A stretch of DNA of 64,000 nucleotides from NCBI RefSeq assembly GCF_010727475.1, contig NZ_AP022567.1, forward strand, positions 5,456,001 to 5,520,000, given 5' to 3'. Position 1 is the first letter of the stretch. The number at the start of each line of letters is the position of its first letter. Under the pieces are notes generated by a model. It saw only the letters and a list, made by a program, of their open reading frames with translations. It ran no database searches and was not told where the DNA came from. Of this stretch, positions 27,751-38,910 are shown one piece after another. The DNA is from Mycolicibacterium mageritense. Lineage in GTDB: Bacteria > Actinomycetota > Actinomycetes > Mycobacteriales > Mycobacteriaceae. A program made the position numbers and the translations under genes.

Positions 27751-29193
27751 ATGAACGAACCGACACAGACTTCCGGAAAGCCGCGCACCATGGCCGAAAA
27801 GGTGTGGGCCGACCACGTTGTGGCCTCCCAGGAGGGCGAGCCCGACCTGATCTACATCGATCTGCATCTCGTGCACGAGGTCACCAGCCCGCAGGCCTTC
27901 GACGGGCTGCGCATGGCCGGACGCCCGGTCCGCAGGCCCGATCTGACCATCGCCACCGAGGATCACAACGTGCCGACGGTCGACATCGACAAGCCGATCG
28001 CCGACCCGGTGTCGCGAACACAGGTCGAGACATTGCGGCGCAATTGCGAGGAATTCGGCATCCGGCTGCATCCGATGGGCGACGCCGAGCAGGGCATCGT
28101 GCACATCATCGGGCCGCAACTCGGACTCACCCAACCCGGCATGACCGTGGTATGCGGCGACAGCCACACCTCGACGCACGGCGCATTCGGTGCCATCGCA
28201 ATGGGTATCGGCACGTCTGAGGTCGAACACGTGCTGGCCACGCAGACGCTTCCGCTCAAGCCGTTCAAGACCATGGCGGTCAACGTCGACGGCGTCCTGC
28301 CCGCGGGCGTGAGTGCCAAGGACATCATCCTGGCCGTCATCGCCAAGATCGGCACGGGCGGTGGCCAAGGTCACGTCATCGAGTACCGCGGCAGCGCCAT
28401 CGAGGCCCTGTCGATGGAAGGCCGGATGACGATCTGCAACATGAGCATTGAAGCCGGCGCGCGCGCCGGGATGGTCGCCCCCGACGAGACCACCTTCGAG
28501 TTCCTCAAAGGCCGCCCGCACGCGCCGCAGGGTGCGGACTGGGATGCCGCGGTTGCCGCCTGGAGCCGGTTGCGCACCGACGACGGCGCCGAATTCGACA
28601 CCGAGGTCTACCTCGACGCGGCCTCGCTGAGCCCCTTTGTGACGTGGGGCACCAACCCGGGCCAGGGTGTTCCGCTCTCGGCGACCGTGCCCGATCCGGA
28701 GCTCATGGGCGACGACGCCGAACGCCAGGCCGCGGAAAAGGCATTGGCCTATATGGACCTTCGCGCGGGCATGGCCATGCGGGACATCGCCGTGGACACC
28801 GTGTTCGTCGGCTCGTGCACCAACGGCCGCATCGAGGATCTGCGGGTGGTGGCCGATGTGCTGAGGGGCCGGAAGGTGGCCGACGGTGTGCGGATGCTCG
28901 TCGTGCCGGGGTCGATGCGGGTGCGGGCGCAGGCCGAATCGGAAGGACTCGACCGGGTATTCACCGCGGCGGGGGCCGAGTGGCGCCAGGCCGGCTGCTC
29001 GATGTGTCTGGGGATGAACCCCGATCAGCTCTCGCCGGGGCAGCGCTGTGCCTCGACGTCGAATCGCAATTTCGAGGGCAGGCAGGGCAAGGGGGGCCGC
29101 ACGCACCTGGTGTCGCCTGCCGTCGCGGCCGCCACCGCAGTCCGCGGAAAATTGGCGTCCCCAGCGGATCTGCCTGCTGTTACGAGCCGTTAG
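27751..29193 (+). CDS. leuC: 3-isopropylmalate dehydratase large subunit
   Basis: A 480-aa aconitase-family protein; with LeuD it isomerises 2- to 3-isopropylmalate through a 4Fe-4S cluster. The cluster Cys are in [14 protein letters not shown] and [27 protein letters not shown] and EDHNVPT are active-site segments. I chose the ATG at 27751 (MNEPTQTS) because it is close to the length of relatives; the open frame from 27673 would add 26 residues and overlap the presumed operator. leuD follows after 11 nt. Confidence 0.95.
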   Translation: MNEPTQTSGKPRTMAEKVWADHVVASQEGEPDLIYIDLHLVHEVTSPQAFDGLRMAGRPVRRPDLTIATEDHNVPTVDIDKPIADPVSRTQVETLRRNCEEFGIRLHPMGDAEQGIVHIIGPQLGLTQPGMTVVCGDSHTSTHGAFGAIAMGIGTSEVEHVLATQTLPLKPFKTMAVNVDGVLPAGVSAKDIILAVIAKIGTGGGQGHVIEYRGSAIEALSMEGRMTICNMSIEAGARAGMVAPDETTFEFLKGRPHAPQGADWDAAVAAWSRLRTDDGAEFDTEVYLDAASLSPFVTWGTNPGQGVPLSATVPDPELMGDDAERQAAEKALAYMDLRAGMAMRDIAVDTVFVGSCTNGRIEDLRVVADVLRGRKVADGVRMLVVPGSMRVRAQAESEGLDRVFTAAGAEWRQAGCSMCLGMNPDQLSPGQRCASTSNRNFEGRQGKGGRTHLVSPAVAAATAVRGKLASPADLPAVTSR

Positions 29194-29204
29194 AGGAGAT
29201 GACG

Positions 29205-29798
29205 ATGGAAGCTTTCACCACCCACACCGGCATCGGCGTTCCGCTGCGGCGGTCGAATGTCGACACCGATCAGATCATTCCCGCCGTTTATCTGAAGCGG
29301 GTGACCCGAACGGGATTTGAGGACGGGCTTTTCGCCGCATGGCGCACTGATCCGTCATTCATCTTGAATCTGCCACCGTTCAACAATGGCTCGGTGTTGG
29401 TGGCCGGGCCCGATTTCGGTACCGGATCGTCGCGGGAACACGCCGTCTGGGCGCTCATGGACTACGGCTTCCGGGTTGTCATCTCATCCCGGTTCGCCGA
29501 CATTTTCCGGGGCAACGCGGGCAAAGCGGGGCTATTGGCCGCCGAGGTGTCCCAAGATGATGTGGAGCTCCTTTGGAAGCTCATCGAGCAGAATCCGGGC
29601 TTGGAAATCACTGTGAATCTTCAAGATCGAAATGTCACCGCGGGAACGGTTGTGGTGCCGTTCAGGATTGACGATTACACCGCGTGGCGACTGCTCGAGG
29701 GACTCGACGATATAGGCCTTACGCTGCGGAAACTCGACTCGATCGAGGCCTATGAGACCCGCAGGCCGAGCTGGAAACCCCGCACCCTCACCCCCTGA
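29205..29798 (+). CDS. leuD: 3-isopropylmalate dehydratase small subunit
   Basis: A 197-aa swivelling-domain partner of LeuC. Seen: [34 protein letters not shown] with the substrate-binding GSSRE loop, and [15 protein letters not shown]. The ATG at 29205 has AGAGGAG at good spacing, while the ATG at 29199 is too close to it. Coupled with leuC. Leucine synthesis; leuB lies at 20 kb and leuA is not in the window. Confidence 0.97.
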   Translation: MEAFTTHTGIGVPLRRSNVDTDQIIPAVYLKRVTRTGFEDGLFAAWRTDPSFILNLPPFNNGSVLVAGPDFGTGSSREHAVWALMDYGFRVVISSRFADIFRGNAGKAGLLAAEVSQDDVELLWKLIEQNPGLEITVNLQDRNVTAGTVVVPFRIDDYTAWRLLEGLDDIGLTLRKLDSIEAYETRRPSWKPRTLTP

Positions 29799-29848
29799 TT
29801 CGGGGGCCTCGGCGACCCGAATTCGCCGCCTACCGAACCGGTTCTGGA

Positions 29849-29874
29849 CCCCCCGGACAGGAGACCAAGGGGGG
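29849..29874 (+). terminator. Weak hairpin after leuD
   Basis: CCCCCC and GGGGGG could pair across a 14-nt loop, 50 nt after the leuD stop. There is no U-tract, so function is uncertain. Confidence 0.3.
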
Positions 29875-29926
29875 CAACCAGATTGCCGGAAAGTTCGCTA
29901 GCTACGCCTGAAATTGCGCGTGGCTC

Positions 29927-29956
29927 TTGGAAATCAGTGGTCACAGGGTTTACCGT
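29927..29956 (+). promoter_or_regulatory. hupB promoter
   Basis: -35 TTGGAA (29927-29932), 18-nt spacer, -10 TACCGT (29951-29956), then a 5' UTR of about 40 nt with GGAGG 6 nt before the hupB ATG. The -10 hexamer is identical to that before the ilvB leader. Confidence 0.5.
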
Positions 29957-30002
29957 GTCCTCTAGTCGGTTCAAAGTGGACCACTGGTTTCGGAGGTTTT
30001 GG

Positions 30003-30629
30003 ATGAACAAAGCGGAGCTCATCGACGTACTCACAACCAAACTGGGCACCGATCGTCGGCAGGCTACCGCCGCGGTGGAGAACGTTGTCGACACCATCGT
30101 GCGTGCGGTGCACAAGGGCGACAGCGTCACTATCACCGGCTTCGGCGTTTTCGAGCAGCGCCGCCGCGCCGCTCGGGTGGCGCGTAACCCGCGCACCGGT
30201 GAGACGGTGAAGGTCAAGCCCACCTCGGTGCCGGCGTTCCGGCCGGGTGCGCAGTTCAAGGCGGTTGTCTCTGGCGCACAGCGCCTCCCGGCAGACGGCC
30301 CCGCGGTCAAGCGTGGTGTGACTGCAGGCCCCGCCAAGCGGACCGCCGCCAAGAAGACCGCCACCAAGGCTGCGGCCAAGAAGGCCCCGGCCAAGAAGGC
30401 CGCCACGAAGGCTCCGGCCAAGAAGGCCGCGACCAAGGCGCCCGCGAAGAAGGCCGCGACCAAGGCGCCGGCCAAGAAGGCCGCGACCAAGGCGCCCGCG
30501 AAGAAGGCCGCGACCAAGGCTCCGGCCAAGAAGGCCGCCGCCAAGGCTCCGGCCAAGAAGGCCGCGACCAAGGCTCCGGCCAAGAAGACCGCCGCCAAGA
30601 AGGCCCCGGCCAAGAAGGGCCGCAAGTAG
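30003..30629 (+). CDS. hupB: Nucleoid-associated protein HupB (HLP/MDP1)
   Basis: A 208-aa histone-like protein. Residues 1-90 are a complete HU fold: [17 protein letters not shown], the signature [13 protein letters not shown] and the DNA-grasping arm [12 protein letters not shown]. The remaining half is a lysine-rich, histone H1-like tail with nine APAKK blocks, mostly in a 9-residue KKAATKAPA period. It binds and bridges DNA, and in mycobacteria also acts in cell-wall and iron-related phenotypes. Length equals that of M. smegmatis HupB. A strong SD (GGAGG) and stem-loop terminator make it a monocistronic unit. Confidence 0.98.
   Translation: MNKAELIDVLTTKLGTDRRQATAAVENVVDTIVRAVHKGDSVTITGFGVFEQRRRAARVARNPRTGETVKVKPTSVPAFRPGAQFKAVVSGAQRLPADGPAVKRGVTAGPAKRTAAKKTATKAAAKKAPAKKAATKAPAKKAATKAPAKKAATKAPAKKAATKAPAKKAATKAPAKKAAAKAPAKKAATKAPAKKTAAKKAPAKKGRK
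30375..30615 (+). repeat. 27-bp tandem repeats encoding the HupB tail
   Basis: Imperfect direct repeats (AAGAAGGCC plus GCGACCAAGGC and variants) encode KKAATKAPA units. Such tracts vary in copy number between strains and are prone to assembly error. Confidence 0.8.
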
Positions 30630-30638
30630 ATTCCCGAC

Positions 30639-30675
30639 AGGCACGCCGTGAGCTGATTCAGCTCACGGCGTGCCT
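30639..30675. terminator. Bidirectional terminator between hupB and mutT1
   Basis: Perfect 17-nt arms (30639-30655, 30659-30675) around an ATT loop, followed by TTCTGT. It is 9 nt past the hupB stop and 13 nt past the convergent mutT1 stop. Confidence 0.85.
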
Positions 30676-30688
30676 TTCTGTGCCGCCG

Positions 30689-31630
30689 TCACCGGGGCTT
30701 GGCCAGCGGACTGCCAAGGTGGTCGGCGGCCACGAGGCGCCCGTCGACCAGTGACAGCACCCACGTGCTGCCCTTGCGGTTGCCGGTCGTGCTGGGGCGC
30801 ACCCCGTCGCGTTCACACCACCAGTCGATGAGACCGGGGATCACCTTGCCCTGCGAGCAGATCACCGGTGTTCCGGCGCGTGCGGCGATTTCGACCAGCC
30901 GGTTGCGGGCGGCCTTGTGGTTACCCGCGTATGCACCTTCGGTCAGCGTCGGCTCGTTGTGGATCGCGGTCCCGAGTTCCTCGGCCAGCGGGGCGATGGT
31001 CTGATGGCACCGCAACTGGTCGGCGGCGTACAGCGTTGTGGCGCCGAACGCCAGCAGTTGACCGACCAGGGACTCGGCCTGCGCGCGCCCGCGCTTGTCC
31101 AGCGGCCGCTGGCGGTCGTCGCCCTTGAACCGGGACCGGCGGCCGGCGGAGCCGTGCCGCACGACGAGCACGGTCTTGGTGGCAGGCGGTTGTTTTGTGA
31201 AGCGGCGCAACACTTTTCGATCATGCGGATACTGCAGCTGGTCCATGGCCGCGTCGACGGGCAACCAGATGAGCTTGTCCACCTCACTGTTGGGGGCGAA
31301 CTCTCCGCCCGTCGTACGGGCCGCCCAGTACCAGACGCGTTTGGTGCCCTGCGGGATGTCGTATGAGATCGCGCCCAGCCGCCGTCCCAGGACAGCGGTG
31401 TAGCCCGTCTCCTCGTGGACTTCGCGCACCGCGGTGACCGGTTCGGTCTCACCCGGATCCACCTTGCCCTTCGGCAGCGACCAGTCGTCGTACCGCGGAC
31501 GGTGGATGATCGCCACCTCTGTGACGGCAGCCGCATCGGCCGGCAGCCCGGTGCCCGGCCGCCACAGCACGGCCCCCGCCGCGGGAACGGTCCTGGCCGA
31601 CTTCGCCGTTGTCGTGTTGTCGTTCGACAC
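30689..31630 (-). CDS. mutT1: MutT1, Nudix plus histidine phosphatase
   Basis: A 313-aa two-domain enzyme that cleans 8-oxo-dGTP from the nucleotide pool and also acts on diadenosine polyphosphates in mycobacteria. The N-terminal Nudix box is [20 protein letters not shown] followed by TGY. The C-terminal domain begins [14 protein letters not shown], the RHG signature of histidine phosphatases. The GTG at 31630 gives [10 protein letters not shown]. Third gene of the fbiD-ppk-mutT1 operon, 55 nt after ppk. Confidence 0.96.
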   Translation of the reverse strand: MSNDNTTTAKSARTVPAAGAVLWRPGTGLPADAAAVTEVAIIHRPRYDDWSLPKGKVDPGETEPVTAVREVHEETGYTAVLGRRLGAISYDIPQGTKRVWYWAARTTGGEFAPNSEVDKLIWLPVDAAMDQLQYPHDRKVLRRFTKQPPATKTVLVVRHGSAGRRSRFKGDDRQRPLDKRGRAQAESLVGQLLAFGATTLYAADQLRCHQTIAPLAEELGTAIHNEPTLTEGAYAGNHKAARNRLVEIAARAGTPVICSQGKVIPGLIDWWCERDGVRPSTTGNRKGSTWVLSLVDGRLVAADHLGSPLAKPR

Positions 31631-31685
31631 CTCAACTCCTGCAGGTCATTCCCTGGTACCGCCGGTGGACCGTACCCGACCCGGA

Positions 31686-33896
31686 TCAGGGGTGCCGGTG
31701 ACGTTCCATCAGCGACACCTGGTGGTCCCGTACGGTCTGCCCTTCCTGAGGCAGCGCCGTCCAGTGACCGTCGGGCCGCAGTTCCCAACAACGGGTGGCC
31801 GGGTCCATGGCGGACTCGAACACGTCGTTGAGTTGCGCAGTCAACCGTGGATCCTTGACTTGCGCCATCACCTCGACACGCCGGTCGAGATTACGATGCA
31901 TCATGTCGGCGCTACCGATCCAGAATTCGTCGATGGCGCGGAAGTGAATAATGCGTGAGTGCTCGAGGAACCGGCCCAGGATGGACCGCACGGTGATGTT
32001 GTCGGAATAGCCGGCGACACCGGGGCGTAGCGCACAGATGCCGCGGACCACCACCTCGACGCGAACCCCGGCCTGCGACGCGCGGTAGAGCGCATCGATC
32101 ACCTGCTCGTCGACCAGTGCATTGGCCTTCAACCGGATTCCGCTCGGGGTGCCGCTGCGATGGGCGGCGATTTCCCGGTCGATGCGTTCGATGATGCCCT
32201 TGCGGACGCCTCGCGGCGCGACGAGCAAGTTGCGGTACGAGTCCTTGCGCGAGTAGCCGGTCAGCGAGTTGAACAGATCCGTGAGATCCGAACCGATGTC
32301 GGGGTCGGCGGTCAGCAGGCCCACATCTTCATACAGGCGCGCGGTTTTCGGGTTGTAGTTGCCCGTGCCGATATGGCAGTAGCGGCGGATGGCCGACCCT
32401 TCCCGCCGCACCACGAGGCAGGTTTTGCAGTGGGTCTTCAGGCCGATCAGGCCGTACACGACGTGCACACCCGCCTGCTCAAGTGCACGAGCCCACTTGA
32501 TGTTGGCCTGTTCGTCGAAGCGGGCCTTGATCTCGACCAGCGCCACCACCTGCTTGCCGGCCTCCGCGGCATCGATGAGGGCGTTGACGATCGGCGAATC
32601 GCCCGATGTGCGGTACAGCGTCTGCTTGATCGCGAGCACGTTGGGATCCGCCGCGGCTTGTTCGATGAACCGTTGCACGGTCGTGGAGAACGAGTCGTAG
32701 GGGTGGTGCACCAGCACGTCGCCGTCGCGCAGCGTCGAGAAAATGCTCTTGGGTGTTTCGCGTTCGCCGAACGCCGGTGGCGTGGCAGGCACGAACGGCG
32801 GATCCTTGAGCGCGGGGCGGTCCACGCTGTAGACCTGCCACAGCGCCGAGAGATCGAGCAGCCCGGGCACCTCGATGACATCGCCGGGTGCCACGTCGAG
32901 TTCGCGCAGCAGCAGCTCCAGCATGCTCTCGGTCATGTCGTCGGACACTTCCAGCCGCACGGGCGACCCGAATCGCCGCCGCGCCAGTTCGCGCTCGAGG
33001 GCTTGGAGCAGATCTTCGTCGCGGTCTTCCTCGACTTCGAAGTCCGCGTTGCGGGTGATCCGGAAAGCGTGGTGCTCCACCACCTCCAGGCCGGGGAACA
33101 GCACCGGAAGGAACGCCGCGATGAGCTCTTCCATCGGCAGGAAGCGCACCACGTCCGAGCCGTCGGCGGGAGGGCTCAGTTCGACGAACCGGTTGACGTT
33201 GTCGGGCACCTTGATTCGGGCGAAGTGCTGGCCACCGTCGTCGGGATGCTTGACGGTGATGGCCAGGTTCAGGCTCAAGCCGCTCACGAACGGGAATGGG
33301 TGCGCCGGATCCACCGCGAGCGGTGTCAGCACCGGGAACACCTGTTCGTGGAAGTAGGTGGACAATTTCGCGCGTTCGTCGTCGTCGAGTTCGGCCCAGG
33401 TGACGATGACGACGCCTTGCTCGGCGAGCGCCGGGCGCACCGAGTTGAGGAACACCGCGGCATGGCGGCTGGAGATCTGTTGTGTGCGTTCGTTGATGCG
33501 GCGCAGCTGTTCACGGGGTGACAACCCGTCGGCCGAGCGCACCGACAGGCCCATCTCGTCGCGGCGTTTGAGCCCGGCGACGCGGACCATGTAGAACTCG
33601 TCGAGGTTGGACGCGAAGATCGCCAGGAACTTCAACCGCTCCAACAGAGGCAGGGACGGATCGGCCGCCAGCGCCAGCACGCGGGCGTTGAAGTCGAGCC
33701 AGCTCAGCTCGCGGTTGAGGTACCGGTCCTCGGGCAGGGTCTTGTCGACCACCGGTGAGGTGGCCGCGGGCGGAGCTTCCGGTGTGGAGTCCGGACTGGG
33801 CGCGGGCTCGGTCCCGGCCGGCGCGCCGTCCCGTTCGGAGTCGGTGGATTGAATTCCAGCCTGCGCTTCGGTGGCTTCGCTCACCTTTCCGATCAT
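31686..33896 (-). CDS. ppk: Polyphosphate kinase 1
   Basis: A 736-aa PPK1 that reversibly polymerises the gamma-phosphate of ATP into inorganic polyphosphate. After a 50-residue disordered, Pro/Ala-rich N-terminus come [33 protein letters not shown], and the catalytic PLD-like half: KTHCKT and, near residue 505, [10 protein letters not shown] with the autophosphorylated His. The tail [12 protein letters not shown] is conserved. Start ATG 33896 ([10 protein letters not shown]) or an internal GTG four codons later. Stress and phosphate responses; the middle gene of a three-gene operon. Confidence 0.96.
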   Translation of the reverse strand: MIGKVSEATEAQAGIQSTDSERDGAPAGTEPAPSPDSTPEAPPAATSPVVDKTLPEDRYLNRELSWLDFNARVLALAADPSLPLLERLKFLAIFASNLDEFYMVRVAGLKRRDEMGLSVRSADGLSPREQLRRINERTQQISSRHAAVFLNSVRPALAEQGVVIVTWAELDDDERAKLSTYFHEQVFPVLTPLAVDPAHPFPFVSGLSLNLAITVKHPDDGGQHFARIKVPDNVNRFVELSPPADGSDVVRFLPMEELIAAFLPVLFPGLEVVEHHAFRITRNADFEVEEDRDEDLLQALERELARRRFGSPVRLEVSDDMTESMLELLLRELDVAPGDVIEVPGLLDLSALWQVYSVDRPALKDPPFVPATPPAFGERETPKSIFSTLRDGDVLVHHPYDSFSTTVQRFIEQAAADPNVLAIKQTLYRTSGDSPIVNALIDAAEAGKQVVALVEIKARFDEQANIKWARALEQAGVHVVYGLIGLKTHCKTCLVVRREGSAIRRYCHIGTGNYNPKTARLYEDVGLLTADPDIGSDLTDLFNSLTGYSRKDSYRNLLVAPRGVRKGIIERIDREIAAHRSGTPSGIRLKANALVDEQVIDALYRASQAGVRVEVVVRGICALRPGVAGYSDNITVRSILGRFLEHSRIIHFRAIDEFWIGSADMMHRNLDRRVEVMAQVKDPRLTAQLNDVFESAMDPATRCWELRPDGHWTALPQEGQTVRDHQVSLMERHRHP

Positions 33897-33925
33897 TCCC
33901 TATCTGTTGCCGCTGCGGCTACCCG

Positions 33926-34591
<666 letters not shown>

Positions 34592-34619
34592 TCATCGGTG
34601 CCGGGCCGATCACCCGCGT

Positions 34620-34625
34620 TAGGGT
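34620..34625 (+). promoter_or_regulatory. -10 box (TAGGGT) of leaderless gpsA
   Basis: TAGGGT ends 6 nt before the gpsA GTG and there is no Shine-Dalgarno. Confidence 0.5.
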
Positions 34626-34631
34626 GAAGCC

Positions 34632-35630
34632 GTGGTGGAAGCTGCGGTCATGGGCGCCGGTGCGTGGGGAACGGCATTGGCAAAGGTGCTGGCGGATGCG
34701 GGTAATCCGGTGACGATGTGGGCCCGGCGCCCCGAGGTCGCCGACGAGATCAACGCCGCGCATCGCAACAGCGCCTACCTCGGCGACGTCGTGTTGCCCG
34801 CAGCCATCCGCGCGACGAGTGATCCCGCGGAGGCGCTCGCCGGAGCGTGCACGGTGCTGCTCGCGGTGCCCGCGCAACAGCTCCGGGTCAACCTCGACGG
34901 CTGGAAGCACCTGATCGGCGACGACGTGACGCTGGTCAGCCTGGCCAAGGGCATCGAACTCGGTTCACTGATGCGCATGAGCCAGGTCATCGTTCAGGTC
35001 ACCGGCGCCGATCCGCTGCGCGTGGGTGTGGTGACCGGCCCGAACCTGGCCAGCGAGATCGCCGACGAGCAGCCGGCGGCAACCGTTGTGGCGTGCGGTG
35101 ACTCCGGGCGCGCGGTGGCCCTGCAGCGGGCGCTGGCCACCGGGTACTTCCGCCCGTACACCAACTCCGACGTGATAGGTGCCGAGGTCGGCGGTGCCTG
35201 CAAGAACGTGATCGCCCTTGCCTGTGGCATGGCGGTCGGCGTGGGTCTGGGCGAGAACACCATCGCGGCCATCATCACGCGCGGGCTCGCCGAGATCATG
35301 CGACTGGGCATCGCGCTGGGCGCCCAACCCGCGACGCTGGCCGGGCTGGCCGGCGTCGGCGATCTGGTCGCGACCTGCACATCGCCGCACTCGCGCAACC
35401 GGTCGTTCGGTGAGCGGCTGGGCAAGGGCGGGACCATGGAGTCGGCGCTGATCGCCGCGGGTGGCCACGTGGCCGAAGGCGTTTCGTCGTGCGAATCGGT
35501 GCTCGCGCTGGCCTCCAGTTATGACGTCGAGATGCCGTTGACCGACGCGGTGCACCGGGTCTGTCACAAGGGCCTGTCGGTCGACGAGGCGGTCGCGCTG
35601 TTGTTGGGCCGCAGCACCAAACCCGAGTAG
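34632..35630 (+). CDS. gpsA: Glycerol-3-phosphate dehydrogenase [NAD(P)+]
   Basis: A 332-aa enzyme reducing dihydroxyacetone phosphate to sn-glycerol 3-phosphate for phospholipid synthesis. The dinucleotide loop is [36 protein letters not shown], the catalytic Lys in [17 protein letters not shown] and GLGDLV-like [17 protein letters not shown] complete the signature. It is the second paralogue type (gpdA2). GTG start, apparently leaderless. A PLP enzyme follows after 27 nt. Confidence 0.96.
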   Translation: MVEAAVMGAGAWGTALAKVLADAGNPVTMWARRPEVADEINAAHRNSAYLGDVVLPAAIRATSDPAEALAGACTVLLAVPAQQLRVNLDGWKHLIGDDVTLVSLAKGIELGSLMRMSQVIVQVTGADPLRVGVVTGPNLASEIADEQPAATVVACGDSGRAVALQRALATGYFRPYTNSDVIGAEVGGACKNVIALACGMAVGVGLGENTIAAIITRGLAEIMRLGIALGAQPATLAGLAGVGDLVATCTSPHSRNRSFGERLGKGGTMESALIAAGGHVAEGVSSCESVLALASSYDVEMPLTDAVHRVCHKGLSVDEAVALLLGRSTKPE

Positions 35631-35657
35631 GAGCTCTCCGGACCTGAGGAGGAAGGC

Positions 35658-36767
35658 GTGAGTATGGATGGGGCATACGGCGATTCCACTCGAAGTGTCA
35701 AAGCCGTTGGATCCGAGTCGATCCCGGGTCGGCCAGTGGCTCCGGTGCCGATTCCGGCCTCGACGTATCACCTTTCGCCCGACGAGACCGAGCCGCTCGA
35801 CAGCTACGGGCGTAGCTCGAACCCGTCGTGGCGCCAACTGGAGGCGGCGCTGGCCGAACTGGAGGGTGCGGCCGCGGCGCTCACGTTCGGCTCGGGAATG
35901 GCGGCGATCACGTCGGTGCTGCGGGTCGTGGCCAAACCCGGTGCGACCGTGGTGGTTCCATCCGACGGCTATTACCAGGTGCGCCGTTATGCTGCGGAAT
36001 ACCTTGCACCACAAGGGATAACTGTCGTCGAAGCTGCCACGGCCGAGATGTGCGATGCGGCCGCAGAGGCCGACGTGGTGTTGGCCGAGACCCCCGCGAA
36101 CCCGGGGCTGGACGTCGTCGATCTGCACCGGCTGGCGATGACCTGCCGCAGCCGCGGCGGCACCCTCGTCGTCGACAACACCACCGCCACCCCGCTGGGC
36201 CAGCAACCTCTTTCGCTCGGGGCCGATCTGGTGGTGGCCAGTGCCACCAAGTCGCTGTCGGGACACAGCGACCTGATCGCCGGTTACGTCGCGGGCAGTC
36301 AGCCCGAACTCATGGCCGCGGTGGAGCGGGATCGCCTGTTGGCGGGTCCGATCCTCGGGGCTTTCGAGGCCTGGCTGGTGTTGCGCAGCCTCGGCAGCGC
36401 CGGGCTGCGATTCGAGCGGCAGTGTCAGAACGCCCATGCGTTGGCCGTCATGTTGCGCAGCCATCCGGCGGTGCGTTCCGTGCGGTATCCGGGCCTGCCG
36501 GACGACCCGGCACACGAACTGGCGGCGACGCAGATGAAGCGATTCGGCGGATTGGTGTCCATCGAACTGGCCGACGCGGCGGCCGTGCACGCGCTCGTCG
36601 AACGCAGCGCGCTGTTGATCGCGTCGACGAGTTTCGGTGGGATTCACACCTCGGTGGACCGGCGGGCCAGGTGGGGCGATCCGGTCGCGTCCGGATTCGC
36701 CCGTATCTCGGCGGGCATCGAGGACACCGACGACTTGCTTCGTGATGTCGAAGCCGCACTGTCGTGA
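35658..36767 (+). CDS. Cys/Met-metabolism PLP enzyme (cystathionine gamma-lyase/synthase-like)
   Basis: A 369-aa fold type I PLP enzyme. Visible: substrate/phosphate loop LTFGSGMAAITSVL, LAETPANPGLDVVDL, cofactor Asp in GTLVVDNTTATPLGQQPL, and the Schiff-base Lys in VVASATKSLSGHSDLIAG. The C-terminal SFGGIHTSVDRRARWGD differs from the usual SLGG(V/A)ESL loop, so the reaction may not be classical. It is about 15-20 residues shorter than MetB at the N-terminus. A strong GAGGAGGAA precedes the GTG; an ATG lies two codons later. Located between gpsA and ddlA. Confidence 0.87.
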   Translation: MSMDGAYGDSTRSVKAVGSESIPGRPVAPVPIPASTYHLSPDETEPLDSYGRSSNPSWRQLEAALAELEGAAAALTFGSGMAAITSVLRVVAKPGATVVVPSDGYYQVRRYAAEYLAPQGITVVEAATAEMCDAAAEADVVLAETPANPGLDVVDLHRLAMTCRSRGGTLVVDNTTATPLGQQPLSLGADLVVASATKSLSGHSDLIAGYVAGSQPELMAAVERDRLLAGPILGAFEAWLVLRSLGSAGLRFERQCQNAHALAVMLRSHPAVRSVRYPGLPDDPAHELAATQMKRFGGLVSIELADAAAVHALVERSALLIASTSFGGIHTSVDRRARWGDPVASGFARISAGIEDTDDLLRDVEAALS

Positions 36768-36843
36768 GATAACCCCAGCTCAGCACCGGTGCAGCGACGT
36801 GCCGAAATGCGACGTCAGGCCCAGCCGGTAGCCTCTGTAGGTT

Positions 36844-37965
36844 GTGACTGCCCGCAATCAGACCGGATCCCGTATCCGGGTCGCCGTCGTCTACGGCGGA
36901 CGTAGCTCCGAGCACGCGATCTCCTGTGTGTCGGCGGGTAGCATCCTGCGCAATCTCGACCCCGAGCGTTTCGAGGTGGTGGCGGTCGGAATCACCCCCG
37001 ACGGTTCGTGGATGCTGACCGACGGCAGGCCCGAGACGCTCGCCATCACCGACGGCCAGCTTCCCGAGGTCACCGAGGCTTCGGGCACCGAGCTGGCCCT
37101 GCCCGCCGCCCCCAGCCGCAGTGGTCAGCTGCTGTCGCTCGGCGCCGGTGCGGGGGAGGTGCTCACGTCGGTCGACGTGGTGTTCCCGGTGTTGCACGGA
37201 CCCTACGGCGAGGACGGCACCATCCAGGGTCTCCTCGAGCTGGCAGGCGTTCCGTATGTCGGGTCGGGTGTGCTGTCGAGCGCCGCGGGCATGGACAAGG
37301 AATTCACCAAGAAGCTGCTGGCCGCCGAGGGGCTGCCCATCGGAGACCAGGTGGTGCTGCGCCCGAAGGACGCCACCGTCGAACTCGAACAGCGCGAGCG
37401 TCTTGGCCTGCCGGTGTTCGTCAAACCCGCGCGCGGCGGATCCTCGATCGGTGTCAGTCGCGTGACGTCGTGGGCCGAGCTGCCCGCGGCCATCGAACTG
37501 GCCCGCAGGCACGATCCCAAGGTCATCGTCGAGGCCGCGGTTCCCGGTCGCGAACTGGAGTGTGGTGTGCTCGAGTTCCCGGACGGTTCGGTCGAGGCCA
37601 GCACCGTGGGGGAGATCCGGGTGGCAGGCGTGCGGGGCCGCGAGGACGGTTTCTACGACTTCGCCACCAAATATCTGGTGGATGCCGCCGAACTCGACGT
37701 ACCCGCCAAGGTCGACGACGACATTGCCGACGAGGTGCGACGGCTCGCGGTCCGCGCCTTCACCGCGATCGACGGGCAGGGCCTCGCTCGGGTCGATTTC
37801 TTCCTGACCGAGGACGGGCCGGTGATCAACGAGATCAACACCATGCCCGGCTTCACCACCATCTCGATGTACCCGCGCATGTGGGCGGCCAGCGGCGTGG
37901 ACTACCCGACCTTGCTGGCCACCATGGTCGAGACCGCGCTGGCGCGGGGGACCGGACTGCGCTGA
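36844..37965 (+). CDS. ddlA: D-alanine--D-alanine ligase
   Basis: A 373-aa ATP-grasp ligase joining two D-Ala for peptidoglycan; target of D-cycloserine. Conserved: [20 protein letters not shown] at the N-terminus, [32 protein letters not shown] for ATP, and the metal/second D-Ala site [20 protein letters not shown]. Length equals the M. smegmatis enzyme. GTG start; a TAGCCT box lies 9 nt upstream, so a leaderless or very short leader is possible. Its stop is 4 nt from the convergent DUF3515 stop. Confidence 0.97.
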   Translation: MTARNQTGSRIRVAVVYGGRSSEHAISCVSAGSILRNLDPERFEVVAVGITPDGSWMLTDGRPETLAITDGQLPEVTEASGTELALPAAPSRSGQLLSLGAGAGEVLTSVDVVFPVLHGPYGEDGTIQGLLELAGVPYVGSGVLSSAAGMDKEFTKKLLAAEGLPIGDQVVLRPKDATVELEQRERLGLPVFVKPARGGSSIGVSRVTSWAELPAAIELARRHDPKVIVEAAVPGRELECGVLEFPDGSVEASTVGEIRVAGVRGREDGFYDFATKYLVDAAELDVPAKVDDDIADEVRRLAVRAFTAIDGQGLARVDFFLTEDGPVINEINTMPGFTTISMYPRMWAASGVDYPTLLATMVETALARGTGLR

Positions 37966-37969
37966 CGCC

Positions 37970-38551
37970 TCAGCGCGCGGGGGCCGGATCGATGGGCCGG
38001 GCCGGCATGGTCCGGTTGATCTGGCCGGAAAGCTGCTGAATCGGCGTCGGGCCGGCGCCGGCGGGCAGGGTCAGTGCGACGTACACCGGGCGGTCCACCG
38101 CGTACCAGGTGCTGCGGCCCTGGTCGCCCGGATCGGTGGGGCCGGCCTCGCTCACGGTGTTGTCGCCGATGCGGAACCACTGCACGGCGTCGACGACCTG
38201 CAGGGCTGTTCCGACGACGAAGTCACCCGGCCGTTCCAGGCCGCACCGCAGGATCACGGGCTCCTCGCCGGTCCCGGCCTGCCACGCCGCGGCGCCGGGC
38301 GGTGTCGGCTCGACGGTCTCGGCCCGCCGGAAGTCACCGAGCTGCTCGGGCAGCGCGGCCAGCAGATCGCGGCACTCGGGGCTGTCGGCCTGCGGCGCAG
38401 GCACCGACGAAATCGCCACCGGAGCTTTCTCCGGTGACTGTTGCCGGGCGGCCGCGATCCCCAGCACCGTGATCAACGCCGAGACAGCCACCACGACCGC
38501 GGCGATCAGCAGCGTGCGTGGAGGTCCGTCGTCGGAAACCGGGTCGGTCAC
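37970..38551 (-). CDS. DUF3515 membrane-anchored protein (Rv2980-like)
   Basis: A 193-aa protein with one N-terminal transmembrane helix (TLLIAAVVVAVSALITVLGI) and an extracytoplasmic domain with two Cys (PECRDLLAALPEQLG, VILRCGLERPG) that could form a disulphide. The motif VDAVQWFRIGD and STWYAVDRPVYVALTLP are typical of the actinobacterial DUF3515 family. Function unknown. It follows the Lrp-like gene by 10 nt on the same strand and converges on ddlA. Confidence 0.88.
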   Translation of the reverse strand: MTDPVSDDGPPRTLLIAAVVVAVSALITVLGIAAARQQSPEKAPVAISSVPAPQADSPECRDLLAALPEQLGDFRRAETVEPTPPGAAAWQAGTGEEPVILRCGLERPGDFVVGTALQVVDAVQWFRIGDNTVSEAGPTDPGDQGRSTWYAVDRPVYVALTLPAGAGPTPIQQLSGQINRTMPARPIDPAPAR

Positions 38552-38561
38552 ACCCTCAACT

Positions 38562-38804
38562 CTATGGGTGCGCCGCCGCGGCGATCGGACAGGTCAAGGT
38601 GCGGGTGATACCGCTGACCCGTTGCACGCCGGGCACGACGTCAGACCGCAGGGCCTCCAGGGTTTCGGCCGAGATCCGCAGCACGACGTCATAAGGGCCG
38701 GTCACATACTCGGCCGAGACCACGCCGGGCAGCGTGGCCAATTGCTTGGCGACGACCTCGGCGCGGCCCACCTCGGTCTGGATCAGCACATAAGCCTCTA
38801 CCAC
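38562..38804 (-). CDS. Stand-alone Lrp/AsnC ligand-binding (RAM) domain protein
   Basis: An 80-aa protein consisting only of the amino-acid-sensing RAM domain: VEAYVLIQTEVGRAEVVAKQ, LPGVVSAEYVTGPYDVVLRI, then a final helix and strand. There is no helix-turn-helix. I set the start at the GTG at 38804, preceded by GGAGGAG at 6 nt; a much longer open frame upstream runs antisense to thiL and is not supported. Such proteins form oligomers and may bind amino acids or full-length Lrp. Divergent from thiL. Confidence 0.85.
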   Translation of the reverse strand: MVEAYVLIQTEVGRAEVVAKQLATLPGVVSAEYVTGPYDVVLRISAETLEALRSDVVPGVQRVSGITRTLTCPIAAAAHP

Positions 38805-38910
38805 CGGCTGCTCTCCTCCGTGTCGCTGCATAGACTCCTCGCCGCAGGGACCAAACCTACCGCAGGTCGGGTCTGTGTTCAGGGCACGACAGCTTCGGGC
38901 AGGAGGTGAC

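Noticed and set aside
30340..30629. CRISPR-like regular repeats
   Set aside because: The 27-bp period lies in frame in hupB and encodes KKAATKAPA; there are no unique spacers.
32160..33521. A 453-aa plus-strand frame opposite ppk
   Set aside because: ppk is certain by conserved motifs; the opposite frame is a shadow.
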